Positions 20,246 to 31,466 of a stretch of 64,000 bases of DNA are shown here, in pieces (positions within the stretch are counted from its first letter, which is position 1; each line of letters starts with the position of its first letter). A program made the translations under genes and the position numbers. The stretch spans positions 4,531,001 to 4,595,000 of the forward strand of contig OX621264.1 in assembly GCA_951640165.1 (NCBI GenBank). Reading direction: 5' to 3'. This stretch comes from Pseudoips prasinana (taxonomy: Eukaryota; Arthropoda; Insecta; Lepidoptera; Nolidae). The notes under the pieces were generated by a model. That model had not been told where the DNA came from and did no database searches. It worked only from the letters and a program-made list of their open reading frames with translations.

Positions 20246-21190
20246 CGTACAGACGCCAGCACATCAAGCTACCCCAATCTGTCAAATTTCCCCAATTGAA
20301 AGTGAACCTTATGCTTATGTGAAAAAGTCGAAAATCTATAAAAGAAATTTAACAGATTGAGGTAGCTGGATGAGCTGGCGCCTGTACATAATCTCGCGAG
20401 GTAGATTATAATCTGAATTTATAGCATTATCGCAATGCAAAGCGTTAATCTAATCTCAAAAATGGGAAATCATTAACTTAATCGTCCGGCGGGTCTCGAA
20501 CCAGCACCATCTGCCAATCCGGAGTATGCGCTCTGCGTTGAGCTGCGAACGATACACACTGGCAGATCAAATTTAGGATTCCCTTGCTAACACCCTTCCG
20601 GAGGATGTAGGTATTATCTATCGGCTGTTTCCTAGAAACATGGCCGACTGATATGTTCACAGTTGTGAGTGAAAGATCATGTCATATTGATTACCCCTTC
20701 CAAATGATTAAATTTGATTAGATTAACGCTTTGCATTGCGATAACGCTATAAAATTCAGATTATAATCTACCTCGGGAGATTATGTACAGACGCCAGCTA
20801 CCTCAATCTGTCAAATTTCTTTTAAAGATTTTCGACTTTTTCACATAAGCATAAGGTTCACTTTCCCCAATTGAAAGTGAACCTTAGCATAGCGTTATCG
20901 CAATGCAAAGCGTTAATCTAATCAAATTTAATCATTTGGAAGGGGTAATCAATATGACATGATCTGTCACATGCAACTGTGAACATATCAGTCGGACATG
21001 TTTCTAGGAAAAAGCCGATAGATAATACCTACATCCTCCGGAAGGGTGTTAGCAAGGGAATCCTAAATTTGATCTGCCAGCGTGTATCGTTCGTAGCTTA
21101 ACGCAGAGCGCATACCCCGGATTGGCAGATGGTGCTGGTTCGAGACCCGGCGGACGATTAAGTTAATGATTTCCCATTTTTAAGATTAAA
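20246..21190. repeat. Compound palindromic repeat with tRNA-like heads in both arms
   Basis: The outer unit (ACAGACGCCAGC ... CAATCTGTCAAATTTC ... AAGGTTCACTTTC) occurs near 20246-20410 and inverted near 20790-20875. The inner unit occurs at 20416-20758 and inverted at 20880-21180. It runs from TTATCGCAATGCAAAGCG to a tRNA-like block with box A CGTAGCTTAACGCAGAGCGC and box B GGTTCGAGACCC. A related two-headed unit is at 48357-48849. It could be a SINE-derived fold-back element. Confidence 0.7.
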
Positions 21191-21542
21191 TTATAACGTT
21201 TATAAATTTAGTCTGTTTAAATAATCTTTGATGGTATTAAATGCTATTGGTACCTTGGACAAATTAAGACCTTTCTGCTATTAACATTTTTACTGCACGA
21301 AATCTGAAGTTTTAAATAATCGAGATTAAAGGAACGTTAAATGCACGATTACGCGGCCGTAACTTAAAAGGTGAATATTTCGTAAAATATTATCTTAGTC
21401 TTATACTTCTTTTTTTTGACAATTGTTGACAAATTCAATTTTCAATTAACCAAAAGAATTAGAACTCCATCCCAAGTAGTTGTTAAAATTTTCATGGCAG
21501 CGCAATCCTCCACGTTGCGCTCGCGCGGCCAACTTGAAAAAA

Positions 21543-21607
21543 TGTCAAAGCAGAAATAAAGAAGTTATAGGGGTGTTCCCTATAACTTCTGTATTTCTGC
21601 TTTGACA
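21543..21607. repeat. 30-bp near-perfect hairpin
   Basis: TGTCAAAGCAGAAATAAAGA... at 21543-21572 pairs with the inverse at 21578-21607 (one mismatch seen) around a 5-bp loop. The arms carry no gene. It could be the joined ends of a small MITE. Confidence 0.6.
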
Positions 21608-22074
21608 ACATTTTGGTTTGTTCCCTTCGATTCTGACTAAATTGGACAAAAAATTTAGCGATGTCTTCTTCTGTTTGAATACTGTGGCGGAGCAATCGTG
21701 ACGCACACCATTTGAGGGGTTAATAAATTTAAATAACGACAAAACAATAATATTGTAATAAATATTTATTGTAATATTTCTGCCATTAAAACTAAAAAAT
21801 ACAGAGTTTTAGATAATTCACTGTCCTTATTGAGTATTCGCAATTTTACTTAATCGATTTTTTTTCAATCGTCGAAAACGTATAACTTTTAGTCGATATT
21901 ATTTATTTTTAAAGTTTAGCGTACGCTAATAACTATTCTAAACAGCCTTTTTTACCTAAAACCCTGTAATAGCACCGTATTTTGTGCAAACAAAATATAA
22001 CACCAGTTTCTCCCATGAATGCTCTAAGATGTCTCAGTAACGCCACCAGTTCTCTTTGCAGCAAAATCTGTAAC

Positions 22075-22504
22075 TCAACGACGGTATAGATTCTTAGCAG
22101 TGTGAACACGTTTGTGCACCACCATTTGTTGCTTAAAATGTGTAGTATAGCCACATTGACAAACTAAATCCTTCGTCACCTCGTAATGTTTTAATAGTTT
22201 CTTCAAATCTTCGCCTGCAAAATCACACTCCGTACATTTGTAAGGATTCCCTTTAGTGTGAATATTCATATGTATCTTTAAATTCGTTTTGGATTTATTG
22301 AAATAACTACATTTCTTGCAATGTAAGTATCCATCTGTATTGTTGTAATGTTGGCTATTCTTCTTTGTGTCTATGGTTTGCTTCGGACATGGATGTCGGG
22401 AAAGTAGTTCTCTGTTCATGGTCCGGTATCCACAACATCTGCAGTTATATATAGCTTTCAGTTCTATAATTTTTAATTCTTTCTTCTGTTTGGGAGGTGT
22501 CTTT
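22075..22504 (-). CDS. Last exon of the small zinc-finger gene
   Basis: Reads KTPPKQKKELKIIELKAIYN, then CRCCGYRTMNRELLSRH, then LHCKKCSYFNKSKTNLKIHM with NIH, then YKCTECDFAGEDLKKLLKHY, then VCQCGYTTHFKQQMVVHKRV with H. That is one good C2H2 finger and three looser ones (the fourth has CxC spacing), then TAKNLYRR and the stop at 22077-22075. The low linker similarity to TGEKP resembles hunchback/REST-like finger arrays rather than the ZAD gene in this window. Confidence 0.8.
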
Positions 22505-25472
22505 CTGAAACAAGATGTTAATAGTTATTTTATGAGCTGGCCATACATATTATTGGGGGAGGTCCTCATAGCTAGATGCTCTCCCGGTCCGTAAGCGATC
22601 AGCGTGGTTAACTAGGTTTGCGGTCAGTCAAAGTAATTATGATCACCAACATGGTTTAATTTCTGAGTGTCTCCTTGTTTTAGAGGGTACGTTAAGCTGT
22701 CGGTCCCGGTTGTAGTCATTAGACAACAGTCTTTAAGCCATATCAGAGGCCTACTGGGCGGCTTGAACAACTCTGACACTAGGGTAACCTCTTTTTTTTT
22801 GATAAGGCAGGGGAAATGCCTACGCATGCCACCCGCAAAAAGTGTCTGCGGGTGGGTATGTCGGACTCGCACCGACTAAACCTAACCTGCCGTGGACTTC
22901 TTCTGGCGCCTGATAGGGGGAGCCCCGGGAATGCGGGTATGCTGCTCCGGTGCCCCCCTTTTGCGCCGTGTCCGAGATGGTCGGGACACGCACCCAGGGA
23001 GGACCGTGGGTTGGCCTCCCCTATTGCCGACTCCTACCAGTACGGCACAGCGTCTGCGCCACAAACAGTTCGCTGTCTTCCCGGAGTTGCTTGCACGTGG
23101 CGGCAGTTGAGGACACTTCTCATACTGCCACCGCAAAGGGTAACCTCTGCTAATCTGCAATCTGCAACCAACAGGTATGTTGCAGCTAGTGCTAAGATAG
23201 GATCAATTCGGACTCGTACAGCAAAATTCTTGTGCCCCACATTTTTCAACTAGCAAGTACTTCTGTATGTGTATAATTATATATTATTGATTTTGGCAAA
23301 AATTGGACCAGAAGGACATTATTATCTGCATTGTTTGTGGACTGCAGAGGCTCAGATACCTGGTACTTTGACTTCTGATCCATAGATTGTGGGATTGATC
23401 CTTGGACAGGACAAAGGGACAGGTCTTGGTCTGGGTTTTTTATGTGTACTGTAAAAGAAAGTAAATTAGTATTTCTATCCATTGTTTAGTATCCATAGTA
23501 AAACCTTTGCTTACTTATATAGTAGTAGATAGTGCTGTTACTTATCACCCAGATATACATTATTATTCTGTAAGTATATATATTCCCCAAAACTAGATAA
23601 TTGATAATCATATCAATTATCTGCCCATCTATACAAATAAATAAAATTGGAGTGTCTGTTTGTAATATTGAAATAGCCGGTTTTTACTACATAAATATGA
23701 ATATACATACGGTACATACACCGAAATAATATTTTTTACAATTTTTGTCTGTCTGTCTGTCTGTTTGTTCCGGCTAATCTCTGAAATGGCTGGACCGATT
23801 TTGACCGCACTTTTATTGGCAGGTAGCTGATGTAATAAGGAGTAACTTAGGCTACTTTATTTTAGAAAAAGTTTTGATTTCACTAAAAAAAACGAAATAA
23901 ACTAATTAACACGCGGACGAAGTAACGGGCACAGCTAGTAAAGAATAATATTCCAAATCCCGTGCGTGTCGTTAAAGGCGACTAAGGTATACAGCAGGTA
24001 GTCAGACAGCAGCGACACACTGTGTATTTTCTACCACCTAACTGCGGTCGCCAATACGCATGCCAAGCGCAGGGACTACGACAAAACTTTGTGAGACACC
24101 GAACATCGGGATAGTGATCGGAATTCAAATAAATAAAGGATTTATTTTTTTCTTTCCATTTCATCCTTTCTATCTGCGATCAGCCTCACAGCTATAATCA
24201 GATCTTGTGTTTAGAAATATTACAACGTTTCCAAAACAAAACTAATATGCTGTGCACCTTGGTTCATAAAAAACACACGAGGTTCATGAAGTCCTTACTA
24301 TCAAGGAACAATTTAAAAAGTCTTGTGAGGACTACAGACATAGACTCAACCATCACAGAAATGTATTAGCCAAGGCACTCTTGAATACAAATAATTGTAC
24401 ATATCGATTGAAACGGCCACGGCTAGCCACAATATGATTTTAAATCAAAATTTGAATAAGAGAGACCACATCACAGAATGTGCTAATCTCATAAAAGCTC
24501 TCAAATAAATAAAGGTTAAAAATTACTTAATCAACCATTACATAGGCTTCTACATTGAAAATCGATTCCAGACCATTCATGACATCACATGTTGTGCAAT
24601 TTTTAACCTTTATTTATTTGAACACCGATCACAATCCCGATGTCCGGTGACATAGCCGGTAGTAGTGTTGAAAATGACTAAAGTGACTGAATTAGACTGA
24701 CCGTCATTTACGGTCAAATTGGTCAAAAATGGTCATTAACTGTCAATAAATGGTCATTATCAGTCAATTTGATTTCAGTAATATTTTAGTACCTTTTAAG
24801 TTTTTGATAAAAGTCTAAAACTTCTAAATTGAAAAAAAAGTGATTTTTGAATGACTTATAGTATTATTATATAGTGTTGATCATTTTACATTTCTAATCA
24901 TGCATTTAAGACAAAATGGTAAGGTCGCATCGCCTCGCGCATCGACTTTGATGTCGTCTTATCCTCTCATGATATAATAGAAAATAAAACGTTGCATCAT
25001 TTAAACTTGCATATAAATTGGGTACCAAAATAAATAAATAATTGGGTGGTAGTCGAGAAAAGACAATAATGTTTGAGTCAAATTGACTGAATTTGACAGT
25101 TAATGACCGGTCATTTAAGGTTTATGACAATAGTGACTCAGTCATTTTACATCTCTAGCCGGTAGTCCCCCTGCAGTGGATGATATTAGGCTGATGTATT
25201 CTGTAATGTGGTGCAAACTGAAGCTTTACCCTACCCTCTTGAGTGATACCGTTTTATAATTGTAATACCAACACTATCGCATTAGGTCAAGACCTGTAAT
25301 GATAGATGTTAACGAGAGAGAATAATAAATAATACTTACGCATAATTATGCTCATTTGGTGTTCTTGTGTTTTCAATGCTTTCAGTTATTTCTGATGATG
25401 GTAATATTTGATCCAGTGTTATATCAATCATTTTAGCTCTACAAATATCCTGATTCAACAGCAAATATTTAT
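22075..25472 (-). CDS. C2H2 zinc-finger gene (three visible exons, minus strand)
   Basis: Exons run right to left. Bases 25472-25340 have acceptor TTTTCAG and donor GC/GTAAGT; the first ATG, at 25431 in good context AAAATG, starts MIDITLDQILPSSEITESIE. Bases 23448-23360 have acceptor TTTTACAG and possible donor CAG/GTATCT. Bases 22504-22075 have acceptor TTGTTTCAG and stop TGA. The first two exons join in frame (NYA-THKKPRPRPVPLSC). The third is open in a phase the simplest donor does not supply, so a donor was misjudged, an exon is missing, or the intron carrying the R1 insertion is disrupted. The protein is a probable nuclear DNA-binding factor. Introns contain a 5S-type SINE, an R1 fragment, a Helitron-like copy and a nested MITE. 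Confidence 0.65.
22585..22780 (+). mobile_element. 5S-rRNA-derived SINE, copy 1
   Basis: The head reads GTAAGCGATCAGCGTGGTTAAC, degraded from the 5S internal promoter. The tail reads TAAGCTGTCGGTCCCGGTTG then CAGAGGCCTACTGGGCGGCT. Better-preserved copies are at 51103 and 33230. An R1 fragment is inserted in its tail. Confidence 0.65.
22793..23136 (-). mobile_element. R1-clade LINE 3' UTR fragment
   Basis: A T run at the left edge, then sequence matching the 3' UTR of the R1 copy at 49620-49985 in reverse (CACCCGCAAAAAGTGTCTGC; TCGGACTCGCACCGACTAAA). It is flanked by a 12-bp duplication AGGGTAACCTCT at 22781-22792 and 23137-23148. It is a strongly 5'-truncated insertion into the 5S-type SINE. 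The GC-rich ORFs across it are not genes. Confidence 0.85.
23360..23448 (-). CDS. Internal exon of the small zinc-finger gene (3' limit uncertain)
   Basis: A strong pyrimidine-rich acceptor (TTTCTTTTACAG) ends at 23449. Two frames are open through the exon: one continues the upstream exon (HKKPRPRPVPLSCPRINPTI); the other (IKNPDQDLSLCPVQGSIPQS) stays open to 23246. The first is preferred for phase. The donor at 23359-23354 (GTATCT) is weak. Confidence 0.5.
23629..23940 (+). mobile_element. Helitron-like non-autonomous repeat, family H1
   Basis: Same start (CTATACAAATAAATAAAATT) and end (CGGGCACAGCTAGT) as 19344-19666, with the hairpin slightly decayed (AAGTAACGGGC). Confidence 0.7.
24140..24501 (+). 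mobile_element. Jockey-clade LINE ORF2 C-terminal fragment
   Basis: In shifted frames it reads LQRFQNK, CAPWFIKNTRG and then TIKEQFKKSCEDYRHRLNHH, RNVLAKALLN, YRLKRPRL, matching the jockey RT tail (QRFQNK ... APWF ... RLKR). It is flanked by a perfect 14-bp duplication CAAATAAATAAAGG at 24126-24139 and 24502-24515. Confidence 0.8.
24663..25157. mobile_element. hAT-type MITE, 495 bp
   Basis: Ends TAGTGTTGAAAATGAC and, inverted, TAGAGATGTAAAATGAC, fitting the hAT TAGNGNTG pattern. It is flanked by an 8-bp duplication GCCGGTAG at 24655-24662 and 25158-25165, the hAT length. Several short GGTCATT/AATGACC motifs lie near the ends. No ORF. Confidence 0.85.
25340..25472 (-). CDS. First coding exon of the small zinc-finger gene
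   Basis: Acceptor CTTTTCAG at 25480-25473 and donor GTAAGT at 25339-25334. The upstream part has an in-frame open stretch (KYLLLNQDICRAK), but the ATG at 25431 has the best context and could be the start. An upstream non-coding exon ending at about 27548 with donor GTAAGT is possible. Confidence 0.6.
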
Positions 25473-25673
25473 CTGAAAAGAGAAACACTATTTATTAATT
25501 TAGTATTTCTTATTACTTATTACCAGAGATCATACTTCACCAATTAAGGTTCAGATAATAAAGACTAAAAAGATTAAAGACAAACAATATGAATCTGTTC
25601 TCAGTTTAGACACTAAGTTTGGCAGTGTGACAAAAGCATGGTTAGTTAGTGGTATTGTATAAAAATATCAACT

Positions 25674-25990
25674 ACTAGCTGTGTCCCACGATTTTACCCG
25701 CGTTAAATTTTGTAAATTATCACAGCTCCTGCCCCGTAGGTGATAGCGTGATAATATGTAGCCTATATATTGACCCGACCTCTTACTAATATTCATGCAA
25801 AATTTGAAGTAAATCCATGCAGTACTTTTTGAGTTTAGCCTGGACATACATACAGACAAACAGACAAAAATTCTAAAAACTATATTTTTGGCTTCGATAA
25901 CGATTGTAGATCACACCACAAGTATCCTTTTAAAAAAATATTTAATGTACAGTTTTAACTTTCCTACAATTTTATTATACATATGTATAG
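25674..25990 (-). mobile_element. Helitron-like non-autonomous repeat, family H2
   Basis: On the minus strand it starts CTATACATATG and ends ACGCGGGTAAAATCGTGGGA then CACAGCTAGT. The body holds TTTGTCTGTTTGTCTGTATG and a GGTGATAG segment. Copies at 43393 (plus) and 44695 (minus). Confidence 0.7.
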
Positions 25991-26424
25991 ATGTAATAAT
26001 ATATATAATAATAGTAATAGTCTGCACTTTTGCTCCATATGAACTTTAACTGTTCCAAATTTCATACTCCCCCAACTGTGCAATTTTCGTAAAAAGGGGT
26101 ACAAAATTTTTGCTACAGATATAAATATTATATTTATCCTGGTGTCAGAGTTGTTCAAGCCATAGAACATCTGACAACTGGCTTATAAACAAAGTGACTA
26201 CAGCCAGAACCTAAACTTAAAAGCCTTCTGAAGCTTAGAAATACTCAAATATTATAGTAATGGCCACACAAGAGATGAATTGATTCTGTAACAAGAGTTT
26301 CTGAGGCATTTGTTAATTTTGTTCTATGTGAATGAATATTTTTTTGTGTATTTTGCATGTTGAGATGCTACTCATTGTTCAGTTTTTACGAAAATAAAGT
26401 TACACCCACTATATTATCACCACA

Positions 26425-26770
26425 GATGATGAGGTCCTGGGTTCACATCCTGGGTCGTGCCAATAAGTGATTTTGTAAATTTCCATAAAAAAGAAATTTC
26501 CCAGTGTCAGCCGAAGTCTGGGAGTTGGCGGTATTACACCCCCGTGGCTTGGAGAACCTGACCTCTTTCCAGGCGTATCACTATACATCCCATCGGATCA
26601 TGAGAGTGATGGAATAGAAAGTGCCCATGTGTTTGCACACACACTTGTGCACTATAATATGTCCTGCGCAATTGGCTAGTCTCCATTGAGACTGGCCGCC
26701 GTGGCCGAAATTTGGTCAGGAGGACATCATCATATTCACAGACAATATTCATATTATTCATATTTGCTTG
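26425..26770 (+). mobile_element. tRNA-derived SINE, family S1, 5'-truncated
   Basis: Starts at the box B region (GAGGTCCTGGGTTCACATCC) and shares the body CCGAAGTCTGGGAGTTGGCG, CACACTTGTGCACTATAATA and the tail GACTGGCCGCCGTGGCCG with the full copy at 42873. Confidence 0.75.
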
Positions 26771-26929
26771 GGCCCTGGGACTGGCAAGTTACCATATGTT
26801 GGTGGATTACATCAGATAGATTAGGCCATATTAACTAAGGAATTTCATAAGTATGTCATACTTTGCAGCAGTCTGTATACCAATATGTTTGGTTATACCT
26901 ATGAAATTTCTATATTTAATAATGGGTTG

Positions 26930-27190
26930 AATCTCATATCGAGTCGCCTGAATTTGAGTTAAGTGTGTATATGGGGGGGTGAAGGGGGTTCGTACTAAGT
27001 GGTAAATCGCATTTTTTTCTGCCGGAGACGCGCCAAGTTTTTTTTATTAATTTTCTAAAATCATAAGACTCCATACAAATGCATAAAACAGAACGCAATT
27101 TTGAACATTTTATAGCGATTTCGATACCTACAGCTTGTAAAACATTGTAAAAACATTGTTTTCGTGTTTAGAAGTTATAATTACAGACAG
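26930..27190 (-). repeat. Dispersed repeat shared with 55380-55690
   Basis: CTCATATCGAGTCGCCTGAA, ACTTAGTACGAACCCCC (inverse) and TCTGCCGGAGACGCGCCAAG recur in reverse order and strand at 55380-55690. Both have a run of G or C at the same place. No coding content. Confidence 0.65.
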
Positions 27191-27231
27191 GAAGTGATTT
27201 TTTATTGTGAATGCGTAACTTATGTGGTGAT

Positions 27232-27440
27232 AGCGACAATATTACCACCGCATCTCATCCCGTGGAGTGTAAGGGTCATCCTAAGAGAATATCTACCAGA
27301 GAACGGGTAGCACCATCTCTGGGTGTAACTGACCGTGGCATGGCGAGTATGATATATCCCTCCAATTGATGGGGTATTTGAGGGAGGCCTATGTCTAGCA
27401 GTACACAGTTTTCGGCTAATATGGTGATTACAAAATAGTT
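27232..27440 (+). mobile_element. RTE-type LINE 3' end fragment
   Basis: Holds CATCTCATCCCGTGG and TACCAGAGAACGGG, shared with 47005-47215, and ends GAGGGAGGCCTATGTCTAGC with TTTTCGGCTAATATGGTGAT, a decayed form of the lepidopteran RTE tail. Confidence 0.55.
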
Positions 27441-27547
27441 ATAACAAACCTTGAAATGAGCAGATAACACATGATAATCAAGTCGAGATTCTTATAAGAT
27501 CTGCTTTTTGTTTTTTATTAGATATAAAATAACAACAACTTACTTAC

Positions 27548-27620
27548 GAAATTGTGTTATATATTCCTTCCAATACAGTGAAATTGATATTTAGAATATC
27601 TAAATGGATCGGATCGAAAA
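27548..27620 (-). other. Possible non-coding first exon of the small zinc-finger gene
   Basis: On the minus strand, CACAATTTC is followed by GTAAGTAAG, a strong donor at 27547-27542, with no long ORF upstream. It would splice to the acceptor at 25473. Only the donor strength supports it. Confidence 0.25.
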
Positions 27621-27749
27621 TATTGTCAGGGAAAATCACAGAGTACTATGTATATAGGATTACTATAATCACAGATGATAACTATATATTAGTCAGAGAA
27701 TTATAATACTAAACTTTACTAAAGAAAAATCTGACACTTTCGATTACGA

Positions 27750-29580
27750 TACAATGTTTTTTTTTTTGCCCTCCATGGGCAGACTAAGATTTGTGACCAT
27801 ACCGCCTCGTCTTCAGTTGTAATAATTATATTTCAAAGTCAGTCAGTCATGTCCGTCACGTCCGTCACAGTCATGTCCGTCACAGTCAAGTCATAGTCCT
27901 ACCCCAGTAAAGCAGTGGAGACTTTACTAGAGGCTTCTATGGAGTTTTGGTTAAAACACGGAAAATCACAATTTACGGCAATATTGCACTTTCCTCCACT
28001 TGTGTACGTTGTCGAAGATGTTATGTCTAAAAATCCACCATATTTACACATAAAACTCGAATTTTCACCAGTTTTGATAGTAAAATATAGCCTCGATGCG
28101 TCCTTTTCCGCGTTGGCGCCAAAACCCCCCGTTACATTGAACCAAAGATATTATAATATAATATCTTTGCATTGAACAACATCACCTACGTACACAGACC
28201 ATAAATTTATACCACAGAGTACATAATATTGATTATACCAATGTTTCTTGCAAAGAACTCCTTGGTATGGACTTTTATACGTCCATGCTCCTTGGTAGAA
28301 TGTGTTAATCAAAGAGTATGTAACAAACTTTGTTTGAGCTATTCACCACTTTTAATATAAAAGGTCAAAATTTGCGAGCGATGATTGCGCACTGTATCGA
28401 TATATTGAATATAGATATCTCAAAACAATAACGCGAAGAGATATTTACTGATAACAGCATTAAAACTGTAATCACTAAATATCTCTTGGCGTTATTATCG
28501 ATCACCGATTAAATTTCATACCGCATATTGAACTTCTAACAGGGAGAACTTTACGACCATCAATACACTCGACATTCAGATAGGTAATGAAATCGATTAA
28601 AAATGGTTTATTGATTTTTATGCATTGTGTGCCTCAATCTGTGCACGAATTATGTGTGAGAGAGATGGACTGAGATGGACTTGCATTATATTATTAACCT
28701 TGAACGCACACAAAGGCCTGTGCTGAAAGTATACACCATTAGTCATATCGCTACTCTACAAGTTAACCGAATGAATACTGTGAAGTCTATCAATGCGCCA
28801 AAACTTCATTTTCCAATCATTTATTAATTTCTTGCCCACATCGTCTTTCTTCATCTGTACCAACTATTCTCAACCTTTTTAAAAAAAGGTTCATAAATCC
28901 CTATAAATAGGGATCACAAACACGTTACAATAAGGCTGTCGAGGACCGCAACCGAAAATTATTAAGGTCTTAACTAACACGTAATTTTAAGTTATGTTAT
29001 GTTATGTAGAACAGTTACTTTATTAAAGGCCCAATAAAAAGGCCCGACGCAGCGGGCCGCAAGTTGAGTATGGCGGATATATACGATTACTAATCTATTC
29101 ACACGTTTTATAACTTCCATTATATAACAATCTTTAGCAATTATTTAGTCCAGGACTATTCCATGTTTTATATTGTCCATGGAAATCAAAACTAGCCCAA
29201 TGCGAGTCGGACTAGCACACGAAGGGTTCCGTACCATTGATTAAAAGGCCGGCACGGCCCGCCATAGAATGCGTTGTTAATATCTGTTAGTTCCATAAAG
29301 TTATACTAACTTTATGCTTAGTTCCTATATATTTAACATTGGATTTAGCGAATAATAAGAATATTTACTGTCTACAAATTATTTGACACGACTAAAGATG
29401 CCCTGGCATGTTCATACGATTTACGTGAAATAGAAATCCAATGATATTTAAATTAATTTAGTTCGTTTTGTATGGAATTTTATATAGTCTGAGCACATCT
29501 AATCGTAATAGGAAAGGCATTCCACCGTATAGAGTTCATACGTTCTGCCTGTACTAATTGAGTTCTTCATGGCTACCACA
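27750..29580. other. Gene-poor AT-rich stretch
   Basis: No convincing exon. It contains a (GTCCGTCAC) mini-run at 27845-27885, a small palindrome at 28143-28166 and an inverted repeat at about 28433-28500 (AACGCGAAGAGATATTTACT / inverse). A fragment of the GTTCCG repeat lies at about 29195-29260. The open frame at 27915-28175 has no recognisable protein features. Confidence 0.5.
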
Positions 29581-29587
29581 ACTTCAT

Positions 29588-29833
29588 GGCGGGCCTGTTG
29601 GCTTGGTTGGCAATAGCTTGCTTTTCACGCCGGAGGTCGTGGATTCGATTCCCACCCAGGACAGATATTTCTTTGCATGAATATATCTGTTTGTCCTGAG
29701 CCTGGGTGTAATTATCTGTATAAGTATGTATTTACAAAAGAAAAGTAGTATATCAGATCTGGTTTCCATAGTACAAGTTCTGCTTAGTTTGGGATCAGAT
29801 GGCCGTGTGTAAATAATGTCCCAGGATATTATG
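29588..29833 (+). mobile_element. tRNA-derived SINE, family S2
   Basis: The head GGCCTGTTGGCTTGGTTGG (box A region) leads to box B GTGGATTCGATTCCCACCCA. The body is ACAGATATTT...TCCTGAGCCTGGGTGTAATT and the tail CATAGTACAAGTTCTGCTTA...GTAAATAATGTCCCAGGATA. Copies at 31203, 46512, 52488 and 59790. Confidence 0.8.
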
Positions 29834-30005
29834 TAGTTGACTTCCTCAAAGATACTTGCAGTTTTTCTCACTCTCTTCTCTAGTTGCAATTCTCTAGTTT
29901 TATGAGGCTATATTATATTGTTATATATATTAGCCTTTTTATATCGTTCTGGCTCCCGCTTTGCTCTTGCGGAAAGTGGAACTATTCATTTCTAACTCCT
30001 CCTTT

Positions 30006-30590
30006 TTAGGGTTCCGTAGCCAAATGGCAAAAAACGGAACCCTTATAGATTCATCATGTCTGTCTGTCCGTATGTCATAGCCACTTTTTTCCGAAACTAT
30101 AAGAGCTGTGCTGCTGAAACTTGGTAAGTAGGTGTATTCTGTGAACCGCATTAAGATTTTTACACAAAAATAGAAAAAGAACAATAATTTTGGGGGGTCG
30201 CCATACATTGAACTGAAACACAAAAATAAATTATTGATCGTACCCATACATGTGGGGTATCTATGGATAGGTCTTCAAAAATCATATTGAGGTTTATAAT
30301 ATCATTTTTGGCTAAACTGAATAGTTTGCGCGAGACACTTCCAAAGTGATAAAATGAGTGTCCCCCCCCACCCCTGTAACTTCTAAAATAAGAGAATGAT
30401 AAAACTAAAAAAAATATATGATGTAGATTACCATAGAAACTAACAACGAAAATTGGTTTGAACGAGATCTAGCAAGTAGTTTTTTTTAATACGTTATAAA
30501 CCGCAATTTGCTTTCATTTAATCAACTGAAATACTTGCTGCTACGGAACCCTTCATGTGCGATTCCAACTCGCACTTGGCTGGTTTTTTT
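30006..30590 (+). repeat. GTTCCG repeat (about 585 bp), copy 1
   Basis: Starts AGGGTTCCGTAGCCAAATGG, includes GGGTATCTATGGATAGG and TGAGTGTCCCCCCC, and ends ACTCGCACTTGGCTGGTTTT. It is co-linear with 41287-41876, which has the same length. No ORF. Confidence 0.75.
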
Positions 30591-30599
30591 CATTCTGAT

Positions 30600-31200
30600 T
30601 AAATTCGTTGCGGTATCCAAGATAGTTAAAGCGATTCCCCAGGACATGCCTGAGCCTCACCGCTCAGTGTCATTTCATTGTGTGCCACTGTTGATCCTGG
30701 CTTACGGGAGTTGCAGTGGTGGGTAAGAGGGAGGGACTAGAAAAGGTCTCATTTAGTAAGTAAACTTTATGGAGTCGTGGAAGCAGTATTTAACTAAGTT
30801 TTCAAATGAAACAACTTTCTTATATTACTATAAACACATTTAATATATTTCATTTAAAATTATATAACTAATTTAAAACATAAGTAACCATCTTATTGAT
30901 AACTTAATTATTAATTACATATAACAAGGTTAAAAATAAAGCCTGATATCTTAATATTAACTCATCGTTAAAATGGGTAATCTATTTAAATAACTTAAAC
31001 TAATTTCACAATCGACCATCGCATTTTATAAATGTGTGCGATTAATGATGACGACAATACGGACATGATTATTGTGGTAGCACGTACACACACACAAATC
31101 TCATATACAACATGTAACTTAATTAACGCACATCCTGAAAATAGTTTGTTCTGAATCGTTTACTGAATCGATTCATAGTATTTTTAATATAGGTAATAAT
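30600..31200. other. No gene seen
   Basis: AT-rich sequence with a GC-richer patch at 30620-30750 (CAGGACATGCCTGAGCCTCA) that may be an old repeat. Nothing else is supported. Confidence 0.4.
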
Positions 31201-31202
31201 AA

Positions 31203-31466
31203 TATCCTGGGACATTACTCACACACGGCCATCTAACCCCAAATTAAGCAGAGCTTGTACTATGGAAACCAGATAACTGATATATTACATATATTGTATC
31301 TATACATTTATGTATTTTGTAAATACATAAATGTATAGATACTTTACACCCAGACTCAGGACAAACAGACATGTTCATGCACACAAATATTTGTCCCGGG
31401 TGGGAATCGATCCCACGACCTGCGGCGTGAAAGGCAGCGTATCTACCAACCACGCCAACAGGCCCG
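31203..31466 (-). mobile_element. tRNA-derived SINE, family S2
   Basis: Reverse copy of 29588-29833 with a well-preserved head on the minus strand: GTTGGCGTGGTTGGTAGATA and box B GTGGGATCGATTCCCACCCG. The middle has an inverted pair around TACATAAATGTATAGATAC. Confidence 0.85.

Larger units (their letters stand above)
24092..25170. mobile_element. Palindromic CTG-type MITE, copy F, split by two insertions
   Basis: The left remnant has CACCGAACATCGGGA...TTCAAATAAATAAAGG. The middle has the family core (GGTTAAAAATTACTTAATCA ... AATCGATTCCAGACCATT ... TTTAACCTTTATTTATTTGA). The right end has ATAGCCGGTAG...TCCCC followed by CTG. It is interrupted at 24140-24501 (jockey fragment) and 24663-25157 (hAT-type MITE). 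Confidence 0.75.

Noticed and set aside
22816..23253. 145-residue plus-strand open frame
   Set aside because: It lies over the R1 3' UTR and adjoining DNA; no protein features, explained by GC richness.
27915..28175. 86-residue plus-strand frame as a gene
   Set aside because: No domain, poor context and no splice signals; it runs into a small palindrome.
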